Assembly: GCA_023393575.1 (NCBI GenBank)
Contig: JAEWKX010000023.1
Span: 1 to 7,509, forward strand
Reading direction: 5' to 3'
DNA length: 7,509 bases
Source: Pseudomonadota bacterium
GTDB lineage: Bacteria; Pseudomonadota; Alphaproteobacteria; Rhizobiales; Rhizobiaceae
The position numbers and the translations under genes are program-made. How positions within the stretch are numbered: the first letter of the stretch is position 1; every line of letters begins with the position of its first letter. Shown here in pieces: positions 1 through 7,509 of the stretch. The notes beneath the pieces were generated by a model. The model did no database searches. It was not told the origin of the DNA and saw only the letters and a list, made by a program, of their open reading frames with translations.

Positions 1-78
1 CAGCAGAAGACCCGCGAAGCCGATCCTGCGGGCAGCGTAGGCGGAATGGGAAACGGGCCGGACATAGCGGACGGTCAT
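1..78 (-). CDS. N-terminus of a membrane protein resembling DUF1499 (partial)
   Basis: Only the first 26 codons lie in the window; the gene runs off the left edge on the minus strand. Reading from the ATG at 78, the peptide begins MTVRYVRPVSHSAYAARRIG and continues FAGLLL, with no stop. This gives a short basic N-terminus followed by the start of a hydrophobic segment, as expected for an inner-membrane or anchored protein. The opening resembles, from memory, the N-termini of rhizobial DUF1499 proteins, a family of unknown function. That match is unverified and rests on few residues. There is no convincing Shine-Dalgarno sequence ahead of the ATG. The gene is divergent from the small lipoprotein gene on the plus strand, so the 102-base gap between them may serve both. 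It could also be an unrelated membrane protein, or the true start could differ. Confidence 0.5.
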   Translation of the reverse strand, partial: MTVRYVRPVSHSAYAARRIGFAGLLL

Positions 79-111
79 GGAATAGCGGTACCCGAGTTTG
101 CGGCGGCACAC

Positions 112-141
112 TTGCCTGTTTAGAACAGGAGAGCAGATAAA
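112..141 (+). promoter_or_regulatory. Candidate sigma-70-type promoter for the small lipoprotein gene
   Basis: A TTGCCT hexamer (112-117) is followed after 18 bases by GATAAA (136-141). Each matches the housekeeping consensus at four of six positions. Transcription would start near 147, giving a leader of about 34 bases before the ATG at 181. The spacer contains a perfect palindrome (115-129), listed separately. This is motif matching by eye only. Confidence 0.33.
115..129. repeat. Perfect 15-bp inverted repeat in the divergent gap (candidate operator)
   Basis: The arms CCTGTT (115-120) and AACAGG (124-129) are exact reverse complements around the centre TAG. The repeat sits between the candidate -35 and -10 of the lipoprotein promoter, in the gap shared with the divergent membrane-protein gene, which is a usual place for a repressor site. 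It does not match the alphaproteobacterial LexA spacing (GTTC-N7-GTTC, or its complement) as I know it. The symmetry is seen in the sequence; operator function is inferred. Confidence 0.45.
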
Positions 142-180
142 GGAATCGCCATCTTGTCGATGTGCCGAAGGGAATTTGCC

Positions 181-450
181 ATGCGCCGCATACCGAACCT
201 GATCGCGATCGCCGTCCTGATACCGCTCGCAGCCTGCCAGACCATGAGCCCCGAGGAGCGGCGCGCCGCCGACGAGCGCACCTGCACCGGCTACGGCTTC
301 AGGCCGGGCACCGATGCCATGGCGCAATGCCTGCTCGACCTGGACCTCGATCGCCGCGCGGATATGCGCAGCTGGCGCGACAGGCAGGCCAGCACGATGT
401 GGGGTCCGATGTATGTCGAACGCCGCATCATCATCAAGGACGACGATTGA
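181..450 (+). CDS. Small lipoprotein with a conserved Cys-pair/YGF motif, function unknown
   Basis: This 89-residue protein is predicted to be lipidated and envelope-located. It begins with MRR and a hydrophobic stretch (residues 4-18) ending in the lipobox LAAC, with Cys19 as the lipidation site. After a charged linker comes the motif C35-x2-YGF-x2-GT-x2-MA-x-C50. I recognise this pattern from many small uncharacterised alphaproteobacterial lipoproteins. Cys35 and Cys50 could form a disulfide. The C-terminal part is rich in Arg, Trp and Met and ends KDDD. The ATG at 181 is chosen because AAGGGA (168-173) lies 7 bases upstream and because it yields a proper signal peptide. In-frame starts at 154 (TTG) and 160 (ATG) would add residues ahead of the signal and lack a well-placed ribosome site. 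The next gene, a DUF411 protein, follows 106 bases later on the same strand. Role and partner are unknown. Confidence 0.8.
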   Translation: MRRIPNLIAIAVLIPLAACQTMSPEERRAADERTCTGYGFRPGTDAMAQCLLDLDLDRRADMRSWRDRQASTMWGPMYVERRIIIKDDD

Positions 451-508
451 GCGGGCAGAAAGCCGCTTGAGCCAGCGCAAAGACCGCATGCTCCATAGGC
501 TTCACAAT

Positions 509-513
509 AGGAG
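509..513 (+). promoter_or_regulatory. Strong Shine-Dalgarno-like AGGAG pointing at an out-of-frame ATG
   Basis: AGGAG at 509-513 lies 9 bases before an ATG at 523. That frame is not the DUF411 frame, which starts at 557; it runs on to 801 with a composition typical of an out-of-frame shadow. The site may be fortuitous, may drive a short overlapping leader translation, or may be a relic of an older start. The DUF411 start has its own weaker CGGAG at 545-549. Confidence 0.3.
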
Positions 514-556
514 AGGCCTTCCATGGAGGCCCACGCAACAGCACCGGAGCCTTTCG

Positions 557-994
557 ATGACGCTCAGAACACTCGTCCTTTCCACCGCGATCAGCCTGCT
601 TTCCGCCTCCGCGGCCCTCTCGGCCACCGTCAGCGTCTTCAAGGATGCAGGCTGCGGCTGTTGCGGCGGCTGGATCGCGCACATGAGGACCAACGGTTTC
701 ACCGTCACCGCAGCCGATATTTCCCCGGACCGGATGGATGTCGTGAAGTCAGGGGCCGGCATCACCTCAGACACGGCCTCCTGCCACACGGCACTCGTTG
801 ACGGATATGTGGTCGAAGGGCATGTGCCTGCATCCGACGTGCAGCGCCTGCTGGCCGAACGGCCCGATGCCGTCGGGCTTGCCGCACCGGGAATGCCCTC
901 CGGTTCTCCGGGAATGGAAGGCGCGGGTTCGGAACCCTACGACGTCCTGCTCATCCACAAGGACGGCCGCACCGAAGTCTTCGCCAGCCACTGA
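557..994 (+). CDS. DUF411 family secreted metal-binding-type protein
   Basis: This 145-residue exported protein belongs to the DUF411 family, whose members are annotated as putative metal-binding proteins and often occur near copper-handling genes. Residues 1-23 form a signal peptide (basic MTLR, hydrophobic core, cleavage likely after ALSA23). The mature part has the family hallmark CGCCGGW at residues 33-39, in a thioredoxin-like opening (VSVFKDAG). SCHTALVDGYVVEGHVP lies at 75-91 (Cys76, His77, His89), then the GLAAPGMPSGSPGME block (107-121). A YDVLLI strand follows at 128-133. Cys33, Cys35, Cys36, Cys76 and the histidines are the likely metal or disulfide residues. The ATG at 557 is chosen because it starts the signal peptide and has CGGAG 7 bases upstream (545-549). 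Length is usual for the family. No copper pump or multicopper oxidase is visible nearby. It converges on ppdK with 19 bases between stops. Confidence 0.93.
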   Translation: MTLRTLVLSTAISLLSASAALSATVSVFKDAGCGCCGGWIAHMRTNGFTVTAADISPDRMDVVKSGAGITSDTASCHTALVDGYVVEGHVPASDVQRLLAERPDAVGLAAPGMPSGSPGMEGAGSEPYDVLLIHKDGRTEVFASH

Positions 995-1013
995 GGCGTC
1001 GCAGGCGCCCGGC

Positions 1014-3692
<2,679 letters not shown>

Positions 3693-3700
3693 TGCCTGCT

Positions 3701-3704
3701 CTCC
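3701..3704 (-). promoter_or_regulatory. Ribosome-binding site fixing the ppdK start
   Basis: Read on the minus strand, GGAG (3704 to 3701) is placed 8 bases before the ATG at 3692. It supports that start over the in-frame TTG at 3725. Confidence 0.65.
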
Positions 3705-3771
3705 ACCCACGCAGCCTGTTTTCAAGGAGGCTTACAGCTTTTGTAAGAATTTGGGAACGTATGGCGGCAGG

Positions 3772-3800
3772 AATATGTTGCAACGCAACAAAAGACGCAA
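3772..3800 (-). promoter_or_regulatory. Candidate ppdK promoter
   Basis: On the minus strand TTGCGT (3800 to 3795) and CATATT (3777 to 3772) are separated by exactly 17 bases, partial matches to -35 and -10 (three and four of six). Transcription would start near 3765, leaving a leader of about 73 bases. The hairpin-like palindrome at 3776-3790 fills the spacer and touches the -10. The assignment is by eye and weak. Confidence 0.28.
3776..3790. repeat. Perfect 15-bp inverted repeat upstream of ppdK (candidate operator)
   Basis: On the plus strand the arms TGTTGC (3776-3781) and GCAACA (3785-3790) are exact reverse complements around AAC. There is no T-run after it on the minus strand, so it does not look like an intrinsic terminator of smc. 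Its place between the smc stop and the ppdK start, overlapping the candidate -10, fits an operator. The core is TGC-N3-GCA. Confidence 0.45.
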
Positions 3801-3805
3801 ACCGT

Positions 3806-3818
3806 GCCGTCAGACGGC
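3806..3818. repeat. Perfect inverted repeat centred on the smc stop codon
   Basis: GCCGTCAGACGGC on the plus strand is a perfect palindrome around one central base. It contains the smc stop codon (TGA, 3812 to 3810 on the minus strand). In RNA it could fold as a 5-bp stem with a 3-base loop. On the minus strand a run of four T follows about 13 bases later, too far for a classical terminator. It may be a weak transcript end or chance. Confidence 0.4.
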
Positions 3819-6800
3819 TTCCCGCAGCAGTTCCGCCGTCTGAAGATCGACCGAAACCAGCTGAGACACACCCTGCTCCGCCATGGTGACGCCGAAGAGC
3901 CGGTTCATGCGCGCCATGGTAATGGGATTATGGGTGATGATGACGAAGCGGGTCTCGGTGGACGCCGCCATCTCGTCCATCAGGTTGCAATAGCGTTCGA
4001 CGTTGTGGTCGTCGAGCGGGGCGTCCACTTCGTCCAGCACGCAGATGGGCGCCGGGTTGGTCAGGAAGACCGCGAAGATCAGCGCCATGGCCGTCAGCGC
4101 CTGCTCGCCGCCCGACAGGAGCGTCATGGTCTGCGGCTTCTTGCCGGGCGGCCGGGCGAGAATTTCCAGTCCCGCCTCGAGGGGATCGTCCGACTCCACC
4201 AGTTGCAGCTCCGCGGTACCGCCGCCGAACAGGTGCGTGAAGAGCCGCTGGAATTCCGTATTCACCACGTCGAACGCCGCGATCAGCCGCTCGCGTCCCT
4301 CGCGGTTGAGGCTCTGGATGGCGCCACGCAGCTTGCGGATGGCGTCGACGACGTCGTCCCGTTCGCGGATCAGCGCGTCGAGCTTTTCGGAAAGCTCCTT
4401 CTGCTCTTCCTCCGCCCGCAGGTTCACGGCGCCGAGACGCTCGCGCTCCATCTTCAGCCGGTCGACCTCCCGCTCGATGTCGCGGATATCCGGAAGATCG
4501 GCACCCGGAGCAAGACCGGCCAGCCGCAGCACCTCGTGCGGCGCCACTCCCAACGCCTGCTGGATGGCGACCTCGCCGTCGTGACGGCGCTCGGCGGCGG
4601 AGACGAGCCGTTCCTCGGAACGACCGCGCTTTTCGCGCGCTTCGGCAAGCTCGGACAATGCCGTGGCGGCCAGGCGATCGGCGTCCCGTTGCCGGCCTTC
4701 GGCTTCAACGAGACGATCGGCAGCGGTGCGGCGCTCCTCCTCCGCCTTCTGCAGTTCGGAAAGAAGCGCACGGCGCCGGTCTTCGAACTCTTCCGGGGCA
4801 GCTTCCAGGTCCGCGAGTTCCTCACGCGCCTCGCTCTCACGCTCCCGCAGCGTCGCCAGGTGATCCTCGGCGCTCACCGCGCGCGCCTGCCAGGCTGAAC
4901 GCTCCTGCGCAATCGCCGCAAGCCTGCGCCGCCGTGCCTCGGCCTCGCGGTTCAAACCCTCGTAGCGGGATCGAGCCTCAGCAAGGAGGCCACGATCCAT
5001 CGCCACCGCCGCCTGCTGGTTGCGCAGACGCTCGTCGAGCGATGAAAGATCGGGGGCATCCTCCAGTTCGACCCGCGCATTCTCCTGCTGAAGCAGGGCC
5101 TCGTCGATCTGCGACCTGACCTGGCTCAACGCTTCCATGACCACGTCGCGCCGGCGCAGCAGATCGCCGGAGGCCCGCTCGGCGGCAGCCAGCGCATCAC
5201 GCGCATCGGAAAGACGCCGCGCTGCCATGCGATTGCGCTCGCGCAGATCCGCAAGCCGCGCTTCGCGCTCGGCGATGCCGGCCGCGGCATCCGCAAGGGC
5301 CTGTTCCGCATCGGCCACGACGATCCGCGCCTCCTCCAGTTCGCCCTCCAATTCGGAAAGGCGGTTCTTCTGCGAGAGTCGCAGAGCCGCCGCACCGGGC
5401 GCTTCCGATCCGGCGATATGGCCGTCCCAGCGATAAACAGCTCCTTCCCGGGTCACGAGCCGCTGGCCGGGCTTCAACTGCGGCATCAGCCTGGAAGCAT
5501 CCTCCTGCGCGACGATGCCGATCTGGGCGAGGCGCCGGATCAGTTCCGGCGGCGCGGCGGCGCGCGAAAGCAGCGGTTCGCATCCCGCCGGCAAGGCAGG
5601 ATCGTCCGCGGCGTCGCCATTCACGGTCCAGTAGGCGGGGGCGCCGGAATCCGTGGAACTTTCCAGATCGTCGCCAAGGGCTGCACCGAGGGCTGCCTCA
5701 TAACCGCGATCGACCCGGATGGCCTCGGCCACGGGGGAAAAATCACCGGAGGCTTCGGAGGCCGTCAGCATCCTCGAAATGGTGCGTGTCTCGGTCTCGA
5801 GCGCATTCAGTCGCGCACGGGCCGCCTCCACAGGCTTTCGGGCCAGGGCTTCCGCCGCGCGAGCGGAGCCAAGGGCGACCTCTGCTTCTTCCGCAGCCGC
5901 CGCTGCCTCCTCCACGGCGAATTCAGCAGCCTCGACAGCCTCGCGCCGCTCAACCGGGTCATCGAGCCCAGCCAGCTTGTCCGTGATCGACTGCAGTTCC
6001 GCCTCGGCATCGAGCAACTGGCGGTCAAGCCGCTGGCGACGCTCGCCCATCTCCCGGATGAGCCGCTCGAGCTGGCTGCGGGACGCTGCCGCCTCCGCCC
6101 TCTCGGCCGTGACGGCGGCGAACAGCTTCTCGCTCTCGGCCAGGGCGGCCGCTGCCGCCTCGAAGTCTTCCTTCAGTTCGTCCGCCTCCGCGCCGGAATC
6201 GGCCAGCAGGTCGGCGATCTCCCGCTCCTCCTCCTCGAGCTTGGCGAGGAAGGAGGCGTTGTCCAGGACCAGCCGCTCTTCGCGCCGGATGTCTTCGGCA
6301 AGCTGTACGAGCCGGCGGGTGAGTTCGTCGCGGCGCTTCATCAGCCGGCCCGCCTCGTCGTCCAGCTGGGTGCGTGCGATCTGGATGCGCTGGAGGGCGG
6401 CGCCGGCTTTCACCTCCTCCTCCCGCAGTTCCGGCAGTTTCAGGCCGGCGATCGCCTGGGCCTTCGCGGCCTCCATCTGGCCTTGTGCCTTTTCGGCAAC
6501 CACCATCGTGGCCTGATTGAGCGCCGTGGTGGCCTCTGCTTCCGCCTCCTTCGCCTGCGCCCAGCGGATATGCAGCAACATGGCTTCGCGGGCACGGATG
6601 TCCGCCGACAGCATCCTGAAGCGGTTGGCCTGCCGCGCCTGGCGCTTCAGGCTCTCGATCTGGCTTTCGAGCTGCGCCGTCACGTCCTCCAGTCGCTCCA
6701 GATTGCCTTCGGCCGCACGCAACCGCAGTTCCGCCTCCTGGCGCCGGGAATGCAGGCCGGAGATGCGGGCCGCCTCTTCCAGTAGCTGGCGGCGCGCGTG

Positions 6801-7271
6801 CGGCTTGGCATTGATGAGTTCGCCGATCCGGCCCTGCCCGACCATCGAGGGTGAGCGCGCCCCGGTGGAGGCATCGGCGAACAGGAGCTGGACGTCCTTG
6901 GCGCGGGCTTCCTTGCCGTTGATCCGGTAGACCGAGCCGTTCTCCCGTTCGATGCGGCGCGAGGCCTGGATCTCGTCGGAATCGTTGAAGGCGGCGGGCG
7001 CCGTCCGGTCGGAATTGTCCAGGAAGCGCATCACTTCCGCCGTATTGCGGGCGGGCCGGTTCCCGGAACCGGAGAAGATGACATCGTCCATGCCGGACGC
7101 GCGCATGTTCTTGTAGGAATTCTCCCCCATCACCCAGCGCAACGCCTCGACAAGATTGGACTTGCCGCAGCCATTGGGGCCGACAACCCCGGTCAGCCCC
7201 CGCTCGATGATGAATTCGGTCGGCTCCACGAAGGATTTGAAGCCCAGGACGCGCAGCTTGTTGAACTTCAT
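3810..7271 (-). CDS. smc: Chromosome segregation protein SMC (condensin ATPase)
   Basis: SMC forms homodimers that, with ScpA and ScpB, make the condensin ring that folds and segregates the chromosome; scpA and scpB are not in this window. At 1153 residues it has the usual length. The N-terminal head opens MKFNKLRVLGFKSFVEPTEF and holds Walker A GPNGCGKS (31-38), followed by NLVEALRWVMGE. Two long stretches rich in Glu, Ala, Arg and Leu (about 170-500 and 640-990) are the antiparallel coiled-coil arms. Between them lies a compact hinge (about 510-630). The C-terminal head has signature LSGGEQ (1052-1057), Walker B VLDE (1078-1081, catalytic Glu1081) followed by VDAPLDD, and the H-loop His1114. 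The ATG at 7271 matches the conserved family N-terminus; a GTG at 7280 would add only MCG. Neither start has a clear Shine-Dalgarno. The dsbA-type gene lies 60 bases upstream on the same strand. Confidence 0.97.
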   Translation of the reverse strand: MKFNKLRVLGFKSFVEPTEFIIERGLTGVVGPNGCGKSNLVEALRWVMGENSYKNMRASGMDDVIFSGSGNRPARNTAEVMRFLDNSDRTAPAAFNDSDEIQASRRIERENGSVYRINGKEARAKDVQLLFADASTGARSPSMVGQGRIGELINAKPHARRQLLEEAARISGLHSRRQEAELRLRAAEGNLERLEDVTAQLESQIESLKRQARQANRFRMLSADIRAREAMLLHIRWAQAKEAEAEATTALNQATMVVAEKAQGQMEAAKAQAIAGLKLPELREEEVKAGAALQRIQIARTQLDDEAGRLMKRRDELTRRLVQLAEDIRREERLVLDNASFLAKLEEEEREIADLLADSGAEADELKEDFEAAAAALAESEKLFAAVTAERAEAAASRSQLERLIREMGERRQRLDRQLLDAEAELQSITDKLAGLDDPVERREAVEAAEFAVEEAAAAAEEAEVALGSARAAEALARKPVEAARARLNALETETRTISRMLTASEASGDFSPVAEAIRVDRGYEAALGAALGDDLESSTDSGAPAYWTVNGDAADDPALPAGCEPLLSRAAAPPELIRRLAQIGIVAQEDASRLMPQLKPGQRLVTREGAVYRWDGHIAGSEAPGAAALRLSQKNRLSELEGELEEARIVVADAEQALADAAAGIAEREARLADLRERNRMAARRLSDARDALAAAERASGDLLRRRDVVMEALSQVRSQIDEALLQQENARVELEDAPDLSSLDERLRNQQAAVAMDRGLLAEARSRYEGLNREAEARRRRLAAIAQERSAWQARAVSAEDHLATLRERESEAREELADLEAAPEEFEDRRRALLSELQKAEEERRTAADRLVEAEGRQRDADRLAATALSELAEAREKRGRSEERLVSAAERRHDGEVAIQQALGVAPHEVLRLAGLAPGADLPDIRDIEREVDRLKMERERLGAVNLRAEEEQKELSEKLDALIRERDDVVDAIRKLRGAIQSLNREGRERLIAAFDVVNTEFQRLFTHLFGGGTAELQLVESDDPLEAGLEILARPPGKKPQTMTLLSGGEQALTAMALIFAVFLTNPAPICVLDEVDAPLDDHNVERYCNLMDEMAASTETRFVIITHNPITMARMNRLFGVTMAEQGVSQLVSVDLQTAELLREAV

Positions 7272-7287
7272 GCCGCACACCGAATGG

Positions 7288-7313
7288 CGGCGGCCACGAG
7301 GATGTGGCCGCCG
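7288..7313 (-). terminator. Perfect 10-bp-stem hairpin between dsbA-like gene and smc
   Basis: The arms CGGCGGCCAC (7288-7297) and GTGGCCGCCG (7304-7313) are exact reverse complements with a six-base loop. In the minus-strand transcript the hairpin starts 18 bases after the dsbA-like stop and ends 16 bases before the smc ATG. The placement after a stop codon and the GC-rich stem suggest a terminator or attenuator, but no U-tract follows (CCATTCGG comes next). It may instead be an mRNA 3'-end stabiliser or a structure in the smc leader. The stem is certain; its role is inferred. Confidence 0.5.
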
Positions 7314-7331
7314 ATCATGTCATGAACGGTG

Positions 7332-7509
7332 TCAGAGCAGGCTGTCGATAAGAGCCGACATGCTTTCAACAGACATGGCCCCCGCATAGCGCTTGCCGTT
7401 GATGAGGAATGTAGGCGTCGAGTTGACGCCGAATTCGTCGGCACCGCGCTTCATCGTCGCGTTCACATCATCGAGAAGTTTCTGGTTCGTCAAGCAGGCC
7501 TGGAAAGTC
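7332..7509 (-). CDS. C-terminus of a DsbA-family thiol:disulfide oxidoreductase (partial)
   Basis: The last 58 codons of a minus-strand gene are present, ending at the TGA at 7334 to 7332; the start lies beyond the right edge. The visible part reads TFQACLTNQKLLDDVNATMK, then RGADEFGVNSTPTFLINGKR and YAGAMSVESMSALIDSLL. The GVNSTPTFLINGKRYAG segment is the classic cis-proline loop and following strands of DsbA-like thioredoxin folds (Thioredoxin_4/DSBA type), with the cis-Pro in STPTF. The CxxC active site would lie outside the window, so activity cannot be judged. Such proteins are periplasmic and oxidise or isomerise disulfides. In rhizobial genomes a gene of this type commonly sits just upstream of smc, as here. 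It could be a Com1-like or other member of the same superfamily. Confidence 0.88.
   Translation of the reverse strand, partial: TFQACLTNQKLLDDVNATMKRGADEFGVNSTPTFLINGKRYAGAMSVESMSALIDSLL

Noticed and set aside
450..467. AGCGG...CCGCT just after the lipoprotein stop as a terminator.
   Set aside because: It has five base pairs, an eight-base loop and no U-tract; too weak to claim.
515..531. GGCCT...AGGCC repeat in the leader before the DUF411 gene.
   Set aside because: It has five-base arms only and is expected by chance in GC-rich DNA.
451..556. A promoter for the DUF411 gene.
   Set aside because: A TTGAGC at 467-472 is present but no acceptable -10 lies 16-19 bases downstream, so I could not support a promoter.
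3693..3725. An 11-codon upstream extension of ppdK from a TTG.
   Set aside because: The ATG at 3692 has GGAG 8 bases upstream and gives the conserved N-terminus (MEKWVYRFG); the extension looks like leader sequence.
3804..4898. A plus-strand open frame antisense to the C-terminal part of smc.
   Set aside because: It shows no domain, its composition is biased and it has no ribosome site; it shadows a proven smc reading frame.
5418..6785. A plus-strand open frame antisense to the smc hinge and first coiled coil.
   Set aside because: It is the same kind of shadow; the Leu/Gly/Arg-rich translation reflects the reversed Glu/Ala/Arg codons of the coiled coil.
7272..7280. A GTG start adding three residues to SMC.
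   Set aside because: The conserved family N-terminus begins at the MKF; the GTG has no better ribosome site.

Overview
The window is a GC-rich piece of chromosome from an alphaproteobacterium, most likely order Hyphomicrobiales (Rhizobiales) and probably family Rhizobiaceae. The evidence is the gene order (dsbA-type thioredoxin, then smc, then ppdK, all on the minus strand), the alphaproteobacterial form of the SMC protein (signature LSGGEQ, short divergent hinge), and a small lipoprotein with a Cys/YGF motif that I know from rhizobial genomes. No mobile element, CRISPR array, tRNA or rRNA is visible, and codon use looks uniform. This is core chromosome, not an accessory island.

Layout from left to right. 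Bases 1-78 hold the N-terminus of a minus-strand membrane protein that resembles DUF1499. It is divergent from a small plus-strand lipoprotein gene (181-450). The 102-base gap between them holds a candidate promoter with a perfect 15-bp palindrome in its spacer. Next on the plus strand is a secreted DUF411 Cys-motif protein (557-994). It converges on ppdK (pyruvate, phosphate dikinase, 3692 to 1014, minus strand), with only 19 bases between the two stop codons. Upstream of ppdK a 117-base gap, holding a second palindrome, separates it from smc (7271 to 3810, minus strand). smc is preceded by a 60-base gap with a perfect 10-bp-stem hairpin, and then by the C-terminus of a DsbA-family thiol oxidoreductase (7332 to the right edge and beyond).

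The genes belong to different processes. SMC is the ATPase of the condensin complex that organises and segregates the chromosome. PPDK interconverts pyruvate and phosphoenolpyruvate. The DsbA-like protein acts on periplasmic disulfides. The DUF411 protein and the lipoprotein are cell-envelope proteins with paired cysteines. I see no dedicated multi-gene defence or biosynthetic system. The points worth a second look are regulatory: three short perfect inverted repeats in three intergenic gaps, one overlapping the best ppdK promoter candidate and one just upstream of smc. The alphaproteobacterial SMC hinge and the Cys pair of the lipoprotein are also of interest. No stretch longer than about 120 bases lacks a gene.
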